Assembly (NCBI GenBank): GCA_025738555.1
Contig: JAOVFP010000017.1
Span: 2,604,001-2,668,000, forward strand
Reading direction: 5' to 3'
From: Cyathus striatus
Lineage: Eukaryota; Basidiomycota; Agaricomycetes; Agaricales; Nidulariaceae
DNA: 64,000 bases
The translations under genes were made by a program, and so were the position numbers. Positions 22,169 through 33,796 of this stretch are shown here, in pieces. Under the pieces are notes generated by a model. It did not search any database, was not told the DNA's origin, and saw only the letters and a list, made by a program, of their open reading frames with translations. Every line of letters begins with the position of its first letter. The first letter of the stretch is position 1.

Positions 22169-25100
22169 TGTAGGAAGTGAGGGCGAGGGGGGATAAAAAG
22201 AGTGACTTGAGTTTGCAGTGAAGTACGGGAGAACTTGTAACGGGGTTGGAGAATTATTCATGTTGTTGATGGGGTGCACACTTATATACACTGAACAAGA
22301 TAGTTCGGCACCACGTCAAATTAAAAATCATATTTACAAGTTACCCGAATAACGTGAACGTCTTGTCAAACATACTGAAGGTTTGCCCAGGGTTTTGGTT
22401 GGGTAGTAACCGGAAGTGGACTGTGGAGGTTGAGCGGAGGGATACTGTAGACGTTGAACTTAACGTTGAACGTTGAACATTCCAACAGGTCTCCACTATC
22501 ACATTGCAGCAACGACATACGCCTCGTTATCGCACTTTTCGAGGAAACATGCGTGTTAGTCTATATAGGCTGGACAGCGGTCATAGTGGATGTAGAAGTC
22601 GTTGAGGTGTTCGGCAGTAGTGAGTGGAGTCGGCAAGAAGTCGATGGTGAAACTTGGGCGCGGGAACTGTTAAATTAGTAAGCACCAGGTCTTCGACGCA
22701 CCGTGAGCACAAACAAGCGAGCTCAGCGCTCATCCTTTCCAAATCCTTTTACCGTCTCGTCATTTGGCGTCAGTACTTATTCTTACAATGTTGCATGTAT
22801 CTGTGACCTTCTCCGACGCACTGGAGTTCATAAATACTCCTTACACTCGCGATCTTTTACCTATTTAATCTATGACCCTTCTGTACGATTGTCCGATCTT
22901 CAGCCTCACCCTTTCACAAGGCGCAGTGCTTAATAACAGACCGAAGAGAAGTTTTATTTCAAGCATAACACCATTTTAAGCCCATTTGAATAACTGAAGG
23001 GGAAGAGGAGTATGTCATGCGAAGTGGACGGCGTGGGGGAGTAGTGGGGGTGTGAGGTTGTTGATGAGGGGCCCGTTCTGATACAAAGATCAAAGGGAGG
23101 AGTCGGTGGTATGTTGTTCTATTAGACATGGAGGAGATGACTATTCATACCAGATTTTATGTGCTGTCCATATGCAAGAGAGTACGTGCGGATACTAGTC
23201 AAATTCACGACTACCTACATCTTGCAGTAGCACTGAATCCCGCCGTCTCGAAAGGGTATGAAGTGGCTGGAACATAAAAAGGCACGCTCTACCTAATCTA
23301 GTAGCGGTATTAGGGGCTTACTGACATAGAACCAGTATTATCGTGTTCATTTCCGATATCGCAAGAGAAAATTGGTCTGCAGGCGACCACATCCACTTTT
23401 CAAGCATTTCTCGGTGCATTTGAAGGTCGTCTCATGAAATCGTTATACGTTCATTCTCACTCTTTAAGCCTCCAAGAAATGAAAACACCTGTAAAGTTTA
23501 TTCCAAATACCTCCAGAAGTCGTGTCTTCAAGCGATAGCAAAAGGTCAGTCCCGTCGGTACCATATAAAGCATTGCACAATATTCGACTTGCAATTACAA
23601 TATGTTTTAGCCATAAAGTAGGTGTGATCTGATGCCACGCAGGTACATCACTAAATTTATGAAGGTCTGATATAGCCGTACGTTTCTCACGTGTTTGATG
23701 GAAGATGATTAACGGCTTACAAGCAGTTGTACCGGGTTATAATGGCACTGACATAGTAAATGGAAATCATAATCTCACTAATATATTTTACTCTACGTAT
23801 TAGCTGTTGTAGGAGGTAAGTAAAGTTAAATACAATGTACACTGTGTTATCTTGTAATCATCATATCGTGTTGAAATCATAATCCCACCAGCATATTTTA
23901 CTCTACATATCAGCAGTTATAAGAGGTAAGTAAAGTCAAATACAATGTGCGCTGTGTTATCTTGTAATCATCATATCGTGCCCAACCCATGAGTTCCATA
24001 AGTATATGCTAGAGACAACCGTTTATCACAATGCATTTACAATGCACAGCTTGCAAGCAAGTTTTTAAAAAGGAAAATTTATTCCATGTTCAATCAATTT
24101 TACTCAGCTGTGGAACTAAGTCAGATAGGTGATAACATACAGGGCGATACACGCCAAATGGTAGGTATATTATTATAAGGAGGGGCAAGCAAGGGGCAAA
24201 TACCAGGCCTGGTCCTTGGAATAAGCATGCGTTGATGGGAAATGCCAACTCTGGCAGGGAAACTAAACAGGCGCGAATGCAGTCTTGTCGACTTGGCCCA
24301 AATTCCTTTCGATGCGGGCCACTGGTTCGTCCTCATTGACTGAAGTCACTTGTCACGCTCAATCCTACATAATTCACTTGAGGCTCGATACTGTCCACTG
24401 AATTGCAGCTAGCCAATCTGTTGGAATATGGCATCTATTCAAATGTCATTTTATGATCAGCTGCCTACATTGTTTATGTCAATCAGGTGCCACATATCAT
24501 ACCATACTTATTTTGTACTAGTGTACTAGTGATGTTCCGTAGCTCGTTGTATGTATTTAAGTAGCCTACTTTGTATTGTAGATACTTGTCAATTTTCCCC
24601 TGTCTATCCCTCCCCTGCGTGCTCCGAGGTCAAATATAATGATGTCGTCGCCGATGGACCTCGCTTCTTCAATGTCCATGTTCAACAGGTAAGTTTCCAC
24701 TCGTGTTTTTTTTTTTAGAATGCTGATCCTCATAAATTCTAGTGCTCTTTTACCTAGGATAAATGGTGAGTAAATTATCATTCTAATATAACTTTACTAA
24801 TTTTCACTAGGCTAGGAGTGCCAAAGCTCGCCATTTTGGTATCCCATGTTGTGAATGTAGTAGTAAGGGTGATGCATCTCTTATTGTTTTCGCATTTACT
24901 TACTTTTATCATGAAGATTCAGAAGGTGCGGACTTGGCTGCTTATACTTGAAGTTTAGTAGTACAATGCATGTTGATGTATATAGAATCATGAATGTATA
25001 TTATTTAATCTAATCTAATGTTTTGTGATGCTCTCTGCTTGAAATGAAAGCATATGTACATTATCAACTTATATGAGGGTTATGCTTGTTCTCTCGCAGA

Positions 25101-25850
25101 TGAACAAGAACTTATAAATGCATTATAATCTCATTACTCCTGCATATTGTTGGCGTAATCTTATAGCCCCCTTATGATTATCTCCAACCCGTACAAAGAT
25201 GCATGAGTTACTGTGCGAATTACGAAATTTAGTGCTGCTGTACATTGCAGTATCCCGCAGTATCATATGGCTGTAAGGTTATGTCAGCTCATACCACTTA
25301 TGGTGAGTTATAATGCATTATAACAGTACACGAGATTCTCCCAAATTTAGTGATGTATTGCCACGGTATGATCAAGCGGTCTTGTGTATCTTGGTATATC
25401 TAGATTGCATCACGTGACATCCCGACGCGTCAGTTCGCTGCAACTCGCAAACCTCAATGCGCATTTACAAGCGCCAAGTTGCTAGCATGTAAACCCAAGC
25501 AAACCACTGGCGCCTGTCCACTGTTAATCTTGCACACATTAAATTAAAATATTAATGATTATGTATTATAAGTATATTATTTGCACAATAACATATAAAC
25601 TTTGAGGCCAAGCCCGAAAGAATGAGTAGAAAATAAGTCTACCGGCCTTCTGTATCTCTTTATATCTAGATTCTAGATTGCCTATGTCGCTGTTAAGTCG
25701 CCGTCTGACCAAAATTTACTCCGCTGTTTTTTGCGGGAATTTTTAACACATGCATCACGCTTGCATCCTGGTATACTTCAAGCAATTTGAGTGATGTGTG
25801 ACTATTGAATTCGACACGAGTGTTTCATTAACCAAATTACTGTACTATCA
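22169..25850. other. Gene-poor AT-rich region
   Basis: I find no recognisable coding gene in this stretch. Open frames at 22454-22933, 24121-24336 and 24566-24781 carry no known motif. The region holds a 110-bp tandem duplication (listed separately) and otherwise looks like decayed intergenic or transposon-derived sequence. Confidence 0.45.
23763..23982. repeat. Tandem duplication, two 110-bp units
   Basis: Unit 1 (23763-23872) and unit 2 (23873-23982) both run from GAAATCATAATC to CATCATATCGTG. They share GGTAAGTAAAGT and GTGTTATCTTGTAATCATCA, with about ten substitutions between them. Confidence 0.85.
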
Positions 25851-26863
25851 CAGGAACTCGGTCACATTAGCGTAAATTCAAAATTTCCAACTTTTAAAGA
25901 CTGTGAATTAGAATAAAATACATGTACTACATAGAAGACCTTGTATAGAACCATTTCCAACTTTAATCGCATTTTTTGAAGCATTCTATGAGATGTTACG
26001 AATATTTTTGTCGCGAGACCTCAGAAAGTGGAAAAACCGGGAACTCGGCCACCCCTTATTAATAATATCAGGGCTTGTCTAGTAGCCGAACTAAGCTTAC
26101 CGGACTTACTCGGACTTAACAACTAAATATCATCTTCGTTCCATGAATAACAATGATTTCGATGTTTGAAGCCACGAATTTGCACATTATACTTCAGAAA
26201 CGGCTGTAAAATATTAACCAATATTTATTCTACTTATAATGATTAACTACAGTGCTTGATCCGGCCTGAGGCATCCAATATTTGATATGTTAGGATGAAA
26301 AAATGAAAAGTAGAGGTTCTGGATAGATCTACAGTTTCTAAACAAAATAAAATAGCTAAAATTACGTTAAAACTTGAATAATAATGCAATTATTGTATAT
26401 ATTCTGCCTTACAATTTTTGTATCATATTCCTACCATTTATGAAAGATACAAACAGTTCAATGTACACCTTGAAACTGCTTCTTTGTACCACTCTGATGT
26501 GTAGATTGGTGAAATAGTATAGAAACGAGTGAAAATGAGATTTATGAAGTAGTCCAAATCAATACAGAGGGCTTTAAAATAGATATATAGCATGATTGTA
26601 TGCTTTGGATGCGCTGCATACGGCTGCAGCATTATTTTCCTTCTAGAGTGTGGGAATCTGCATCTTAGATTTAGCCATTTTTAGTTGTAGCGGTCAACTA
26701 AGTTCTGAATTTCTCGATGTACAAGAGAGTAGCAATCTAAATACTTATACACTATATAGATATTATAGTAATGTACTGTACTGTATCAAAAATTTGCACA
26801 AATGGCTGATGTGGAAGCTGGAGGATGAGCTGTGACCGGGTTCCAGGTGTGACCGAGTTCCTG
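25851..26863. mobile_element. Short inverted-repeat element (MITE-like)
   Basis: The left end CAGGAACTCGGTCACA (25851-25866) is the exact reverse complement of TGTGACCGAGTTCCTG at the right end (26848-26863). Between them lie about 980 bp of AT-rich DNA without a recognisable gene. A further related motif (GGGAACTCGGCCACC near 26040) sits inside. I could not find a convincing target duplication, so the ends may be slightly off. Confidence 0.5.
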
Positions 26864-27178
26864 ATAGCCGACAGTATTTATTTAGTCACAACAATGAGCT
26901 TCACCCCTTTCAGAGCCTCTTTAAAGGGAGGGTCGATTGAATTTCTACATCAAAAACGCATATATGATACTTATTTCTTGTTCCTTCAGTACATGTCGAT
27001 TCAGAACGTGTCGTTGCTATTCTAAATTATTTTTCTTGGTGCAAGCATTGATGTTCTCGTCGAATTCGGCTGTGAAGCATTTCATAGCAATGGTCTCACT
27101 GCTTTCACCTTGCGTAGGTAAATATATATCTGATGGTTAATGACGTAGATTTCAACTTTGAGATGGAGAAGGATTCAA

Positions 27179-27185
27179 TTGCTAG
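27179..27185. repeat. Target-site duplication, left copy (1007-bp element)
   Basis: TTGCTAG here matches 28193-28199 exactly. Confidence 0.7.
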
Positions 27186-28192
27186 TGGGGATGCCCAATC
27201 CCCAGTTATGTGCCGTGGCGTGACATTATGTCACATTGTGTGACACCTTCTGAAACTTGAAGCCTGGCACCTTTATCAACTTTCCTCTTTCCACAGCATA
27301 TATATCACCATAAAACTGTATATAGTACATTTATATATGTTCATTTAATGTATATATGAGCTTGTTTTAAATATATGCATGATTTTGAGATTTTAAATAG
27401 CAAAACTTGAAAAATTCCTGCTATTTTGGCAGGGAAAACTCGCTTTGAATAGATGTCCTCAACGACTTCACAGATCGACATGGATTATAGAGCAAAGTTG
27501 CACTATACATCGAGAAAATACTGCTCTGAACCCAGATTTTTTATTCTCTGTCGTTAAGGCAAAAACGACCTGAAAAATCACGACTTCTACATATTATGCT
27601 TCGAAATTAACAATTCTGCGTTCGGAGTGTTATTGCCTTCGTCGATTAGTGCAAAATTGCTCTATATATCATATAAATCGGTGCATCCGTTGTTGAGTTC
27701 TATTCAAAACAAGCTGTTCTACTATATTATTAGTAATATTAGATCTACTAACATTTATCTCGCCAATGCAACTTATTTTTTTGCCCTGATCATGAAATAC
27801 ATGCTATACACACTAATTCAGTTCAATTTTATATGTTTGTGTTGTTAAAATCCATTGCTAGGATTGTCTTTGGAGAAGATACTTTCTGACCCAATATCTT
27901 ATCTCAGAGTAAATATAAGCAAATAAATGCTTCTCACATGTGCACTTGTGCGTTGAGGCATCTGAATGGGTGGTCTAAGTAGTCTCACAGTGCAATTTCT
28001 AAATTTTTGCTATATATTTATGCTTATATTAAATTAAACATGTTTTACTGTCATATGAGATCAAAGTATTGATAATTTGAATGTGGAGGATGGAAATGTG
28101 ATGTGAGAAAGGCCGGCTTCAAGTTTTGTGACAGATGTGTGACGATGTGTGACACAATAGGCCGCGTGACATATAGGAATTGGGCATCCCCA
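27186..28192. mobile_element. 1007-bp non-autonomous TIR element
   Basis: The left end TGGGGATGCCCAAT is the perfect reverse complement of the right end ATTGGGCATCCCCA. Beyond this 14-bp core the inverted similarity continues for about 110 bp with mismatches and small gaps, sharing GTGTGACA and AACTTGAAGCC motifs. A 7-bp direct repeat TTGCTAG flanks it. The interior is AT-rich and has no transposase-like frame, so it should depend on a partner element. I do not assign a superfamily. Confidence 0.78.
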
Positions 28193-28199
28193 TTGCTAG
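28193..28199. repeat. Target-site duplication, right copy (1007-bp element)
   Basis: TTGCTAG, as at 27179-27185. Confidence 0.7.
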
Positions 28200-28364
28200 A
28201 TACTGCCGGTTCAAAGATGGTGAATTGTTAAGTTGTTTAATTGTATAGTGTTAGTAGTGCGCCCTAGAAATATGGAGTTCGGAGATTCTCAAAACAATCC
28301 CCTCACCCAAACTGTATTGAATGATAAGGTAAGTGTAAGTGTAAAACTTTTATCTGTCAAAGTG

Positions 28365-29689
28365 CTACAAGTTAATGATAATGTCGATTAATCCTTTCTT
28401 GCATGTTTTAGGCAGAAAGCTCCAAATCAAGTTCTCCAACTTGTCTTTCGATATTTCTGGTTTATGGTATAAATCAGTTTCAAAGCTAAAACAGACCTTT
28501 TCCAACCGGGCGAATCTGAACTCAGTAAACAGAGTGTCCAAGCACTCCCATTCAGATAAATATTCTTTGTGAAATTCCCATTCTTTCAGCCAGTTGGATT
28601 TATTAATGAAATCCATATCAGGGCCTCCTGCCAGCCTGCGTAGATCAATAACTGCCATCTGAATTTTGTGAATTTCATTTTCCATAGGTATCGCAGAAAG
28701 TATTTGGATGGCTTCTCCAAACAACAAGGGTTCACGTTCATTAAAGTAGAAGGTGAACTTCAGGTTTCACAGGTGAGGAAGGTTATTTATGAGCTCTGAA
28801 AGGACCATGACATCTGACAGAAATTAAATTTATAAATTATGAGTACACACATTTTAGGGTGATTTAAAGGCGACTCACTGTCCAGCATATATATATCGAG
28901 AAATTCAACATCTGTCAAGCTATCTTTATGAATTCTGATCACAGTCCCAGCCATTTCGAAGTCACCATAGTCGCCCCAGGGGCCATAATCACTATCAAAT
29001 TCCGAGACCACTAGCTTCTCCAATTTGCACTCTGGAGATGATATGGCGTCAATAAGAGGCTGCGAGTTGTTCTTGTACAAATTTGAAAATGTCAAACATT
29101 TCAGGCCCCCACGGCTATCATTGTTTGGAGGAGGCTCATACACCAACTCATCGCTTTCTGCCTCCCGGACAAATGTACTGCATACAATATGCACAGTCAG
29201 TATAGCTGTGATACATTTACCAATGACATGCGGAAGATTATATATTCTTTGAGATATAAGCTTTCAATGCGAGGCAAAGAAAGCATAATGAAAAGAGCTT
29301 GTCTGCAAGACTTGTTAAATTTAGCCAATTGCATCTACTGCAGAAGCTAAGTTCAAATGTCGTTATGTTTTGGAGCATGCCGAGAACGTTAGGAAAAGTG
29401 TTCTCGTCCAAAAACAGTGGTTCCTCCACAGTAGTCTCGACTGAATATGGATAATTTACTTAACGTGAAGTGCTAGACTTGGGGACGCAGTTATAGCGCT
29501 ATAAAAGCGCAGAAGCATTAACGATGCATGTTCAATGGGTAGTGAAACCGAGCGGAAAATGTAATGCTGAGATTCTTTGGTGAAAGCTTTACAAGTTAAG
29601 GAGCATGCTTTAAGAGCTGAAAAGCGGGCATCGTCGACGAGAGCAACATCATCTACGATTAAGTGTGCGATTTCGAGTGGGACTCGCAT
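28365..29689 (-). pseudogene. F-box/LRR-like protein, disrupted
   Basis: The minus-strand start at 29689 gives MRVPLEIAHLIVDDVALVDD, then ALKACSLTCKAFTKESQHYI and FRSVSLPIEHASL. This is the F-box layout of basidiomycete F-box proteins (L-P-x-E-I, then CSLTCKAF), which act as substrate adaptors of SCF ubiquitin ligases. Downstream are leucine-rich pieces: NVLGMLQNITTFELSFCS, LPRIESLYLKE (another frame), CKLEKLVVSEFDS, and the C-terminal SEWECLDTLFTEFRFARLEK, ending at 28365. Removing an intron at about 28812-28875 joins LDIYMLD to NVMVLSELINNLPHL. The next codon is TGA, followed by an otherwise clean frame NLKFTFYFNEREPLLFGEAI. With the frame change near 29300, it is probably a pseudogene. Confidence 0.7.
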
Positions 29690-31337
29690 TCAAGTTTGCT
29701 AGCTCGTCTAATCAAGGTAAGTAACAGTTATTGTATACGTAAGGTTAACACATAGCCTTAGTTCGTGTACTCACCTTTGGATAGTATGAGATTTATATGA
29801 GATGTTGTTTGACTTTGAGTTATCGGCATTGAACGCTTTGGTCTTCAAGTGACGGTGCTGGTCGTGTGCTTCATCGATTCATCGATCATCGATTCGAGAT
29901 GCGTGACATGATAAACTTGTGATAAACAATGATTAAATCAATGCAGTGTGTTGCGCCATGCTGAGAAGTTTACAACTTAAACTACTACATAGACGTTGTG
30001 ATCGCTGACTTCTCGAACCTCGTGCCTCAAGGCCTCAGCATTCAACGTTGCATAGGAAATCCATACGGCCAACATATAATACCCCATATTAACCCTCAAA
30101 TCAATGTTAAGCCACAGGCTGCTGGACCCACTGGGCGTCAAGGCCGCCTTATCAAGCTCGCAGTTTAGTCAGCTGCTACTCTCTGCAGCCTGCCATATGA
30201 TGGGTTCTTTAAGCAATGTAAAATCTACTATTAGGCCTCATTGCCAGTTGGTACTGATGACTCTTAGGAAGTATTGGTGTAGTTCTCTACTGTATAACCT
30301 AAATAAGTATATTGAACATAGAAGGTATATCAGAAAAAAACCGACCTAACACCTACAGCTCTGTAGCCTTAGCAAAGGACAATGCTATAATGTCCTTGTA
30401 TGCCTGAATTACACCTTCCATCACTTGCGTCACACCACGTATTGTTGATGGAAACTCCGTATGTGCACAGAGAGAAGGGGATCAGGAATCTGTGAATCAG
30501 AAATCAACATGACTGAAAATGCTGCAAGTTGTACGTTCAAAAGTTGAATTACGTATGGATAATCCCTGTAAGTGTAAACCTAACAAAGACAAAAGTAGCT
30601 GCCAGAAGAACCATCAGGTGAACACTTGCTCCAGAATCAGAGATTCGCGTTGCTGAAAACTATAATTGTACCTTCGAAAGTTGAGAAGCATAAGCACAAG
30701 CACAATTTCCATTGGGGAGAACGTCGCCAGATATTTTCTAATAGATGTGGCGTCAAACATAAAATCACATATCAAACCTAATAGTAGTAGATTTCTGGAT
30801 TGTAGTGATATTTGGTCAGACAATGCAGCAGCAGAAGTAGTACAATGGGTACAACGGCAATATCAATGTCGGCTAGAAATGAAAGTACTAAAAGATTGTC
30901 CATCGAAAAAGACAGTGAGACGGTAAATCAAAATTTGATTCTGCCAAAGATGGTGCTTGCACGTTCAAAAGTTGAACCGCGTCAGAGTTAAGTCAGAGTA
31001 CAAGCCCTGTGAGCGCAAGTAAACCCCTGTAAGGCTTTCACATAGTGAGAAACATCACATCGCAAGAGATTCCCTGTCTATTTGGTGCATATTAGCTGCC
31101 AGATCCATAGTTTAGAGCAGAGAGTACAAAGGTTTTTCACTAAACTTCAAGTTGTAGCTGCTTGGATGTCCATGAAAGCAGTGTTGGAGAGGTCAGTCAA
31201 TGGGGGTCAATGCAGTCTGATTATGTTATACACCATCCAACCTATAGACGGGTCGGTCAAACATATTGACGGGGTCTCTACTGGTCTATAATCAAAATCG
31301 TTCCCACCCCTTTCATGACCCAGGAATTAGAGCGCTG
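29690..31337. other. No gene recognised
   Basis: AT-rich DNA. The phrase CGTTCAAAAGTTGAA recurs near 30535 and 30963, and a relative occurs near 30672, which suggests degenerate repeats. No coding family is seen. Confidence 0.4.
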
Positions 31338-31346
31338 AGAGACGCC
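31338..31346. repeat. Target-site duplication, left copy (MULE-like element)
   Basis: AGAGACGCC here is matched by AGAGACACC at 35098-35106, with one mismatch over 9 bp. Confidence 0.72.
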
Positions 31347-31598
31347 CAGGCTCCTAAAACCATCCACTCGACTCGCATTGAGGGGGCCCCATCCTATTAG
31401 CGTAAGACATAATATGTAATAGACAAATACAACCAAATAAAACTCTCCCTCCTCAACGCGAGTGAGCGGCTGGCATATTGTCTCCTCACGTGGTGTAGTC
31501 ACTTTTGATTGTGACCATAAAATACCTCGCAAGCCCTATAGTAGGGGTAAATATATTGACTCAGCTAAACATTTTTTTTTGAATTATGTAAGAATGTA

Positions 31599-32312
31599 TT
31601 ACTGGATCATTTCGACCGATTGTTTGCTGACATTTTGTGTGACCGAAATTTTCAGTTCATTGTTCTGTTCGTGGCCTATTTTAGTGCGTGACATCATTCA
31701 AATTTGTTCGCACTTTAAGAGCGAACTATGGGACTTGTAAAAAACAAAACCAAGTAAGTATTTCTACAATTGACAAACAATAAGTACCAATACCAATACT
31801 GTAACAATGAGTAGTATTTATTTAGTAATAGTAGAGAATACATGCAAAAAACACTTTGTTTATAGAATTTGAGGTAAGTACAGTATGTCATTTTTATCCA
31901 ATCAACACGAGATATAACATCGAAAGTTAGATTAAAGACAGCGGTATTGGACCACATCGAAAACTCCACTGGCTGTGACTCATTTTTTGGACTTCAATTC
32001 GCAACAGATGCAGAAAGCACACTTGTTGAAATGGCTGATACATTACTAACTGACACAACTCCAGAACTTGGGTAGGGGAGAGGAAATTTTTAAAACACTG
32101 TGTATTTTACAGAAGCTTGGGAGGAACATTAGAAATCCAGTACATACAGTTAATAATGGAAAAACCGATTTTTTGTGTCTAATTTTGGCCTTTTTTGTTT
32201 CACTGAACCTTTGTTTGGTGCTCCTCGGGATGCATGACATTTTGTCAAAATTGTTCTGTTTCTAGACGTCGTGTGACGCGTGACTGAACAATCAGTTGAA
32301 ATGATCCAGTAA
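31599..32312. mobile_element. Nested inverted-repeat element, 714 bp
   Basis: The left end TTACTGGATCATTTCGACCG and the reverse complement of the right end (TTACTGGATCATTTCAACTG) match at 27 of the first 33 bases. No clear target duplication and no coding frame are visible. It sits inside the MULE-like element. Confidence 0.55.
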
Positions 32313-33075
32313 CATAGAATAGGAGTGCTGCTAGTGACAAACACTCTGAGTCTGAGCATGAATAAGTACATAATATATATGTCTTCAACATAAGTATTGT
32401 CTAAACATAATCTATCTTACTGTTGCTGAGTTTCTGCTGAGCCTGTTACATAATACATACCAAGAATCCTATCCTCTGACCTCACAGAAAGCAGGCCATC
32501 AGGAAAATCTCCACTGGCTAAATTAGTAAAGTTAGCCAGGTTTAGAGATAATTAGTGTATCTAAGTTAAAGGTAGTCAGATTTAGAGATTATTAGTGTAT
32601 TTAAGTTAATATAAGGTATGATGTATCTAATATGTACAAAATATGTACTAGATTTAGCTAATTTGAGCTAATGTGAAAATATTAAGATAATAAAGTATTG
32701 TGTTAGGACAGAATAAGTGTTTCTAAGTAAAGGGAATACTAATACATCCCTAAAATGTATTATGTTCAACTTAATTTGACCACCATTAGTGTTATGTGTA
32801 AATCACTTTGAGTTTCATCAAGTACATGGTTTTTATGGAAACTATTATCTATACTACTTCTAAGTAGGTTGTCAGTAGGTTGTAGTACTTAGTAGTTGTT
32901 AGTTAAACTCTGTAATTTACGTACATAATTTATGGAGGAGAGATATAAAGAGTGAGTACTTAATGCCAATTGAACTTGTCAATGTGTCAACGCATCACCC
33001 GGGGAGTGATGAGTTGACACTGAACAGGATTTCGTTTATGTCATTTCAAACTCCGTTCGCACTGGTCTAATCCGG

Positions 33076-33796
33076 TCATGTGACATGTTGGATTTGCCAC
33101 GTTGTCATCAACATGTAAACGTGTCGGCATAGCTCTTCAGAGCCTGAATTCAACTTGAACCAAATCTTACTGCTTGCCAATTCTTGCCTCCCTCCCTCTG
33201 CTGTCCTCTTGCCCCTCCCACCTATCTGCTCCTTTGCTCCTCTTCCTTCTTCCCCTTTATGACATATACAAGCTTGTCTTCGCCTCTTGCTCATGTTGAC
33301 GTCGATTTTCATCCTCAAAGCCTGCTCTTCTGCCTCTGTCACTGTGGCTGACTCTACCTCTGCCCGTACTCCACCTCTGCCCATACTCCACCTCTGCCCA
33401 TACTCCACCTCTGCCCATACTCCACCTCTGCCCATACTCCACCTCTGCCCATACTCCACCTCTGCCCACAGGACCACATCTGGAACCATGTCGGGGGATT
33501 TCAGTGTACGTTTACTCGAACTCTGCCCGCCCTTTCTGAAATGGAATCTGCCCAGATGTGTTTTGGCTGCTTTCTGCCAGCACCCCCTTTAACGTGCTCA
33601 TTCCCTCAGACCACATCCTACTCCTCACCTTTTGCCTTGAATTTTTTTGCCCGCTATCTGATACATACGCTCCTCTTTGCTCACCACCGTTTGCTTTCAT
33701 TAGACTGTGTTCAAAAACTTCTGCGTTCTCAGCTTTCTTTTGAAGTTCACCATATGTTTCTGGTTGTTTTGTATGTAAGTACCTCCTCTTTTTCAT
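33076..33796 (-). other. Coding-like region of unknown origin inside the MULE
   Basis: Two minus-strand open frames (33512-33796 and 33076-33489) have protein-like composition. The first contains KQPETYGELQKKAENAEVFE, loosely like the end of a retrotransposon Gag domain. The second is dominated by a repeated EVEYGQRWSMGRGGVWA motif encoded by the minisatellite, followed by a basic stretch. I cannot assign a family, and the Gag resemblance is only an impression. Confidence 0.3.
33362..33468. repeat. 17-bp minisatellite, about 6 copies
   Basis: The unit GCCCATACTCCACCTCT repeats about 6.3 times almost perfectly; the first unit has CGTACT. Because 17 is not a multiple of three, the repeat cycles through all reading frames. 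Confidence 0.9.

Noticed and set aside
24566..24781. Minus-strand 71-codon open frame
   Set aside because: No motif and no supporting splice structure; it lies in AT-rich repeat-like DNA.
31599..32312. 8-bp hAT-type target duplication around the nested element
   Set aside because: Flanks AGAATGTA and CATAGAAT do not match as direct repeats.
33512..33796. Gag protein of a Ty3-type retrotransposon
   Set aside because: Only the PETYGELQKKA phrase is reminiscent. No zinc knuckle, protease, RT, integrase or LTRs were found nearby.
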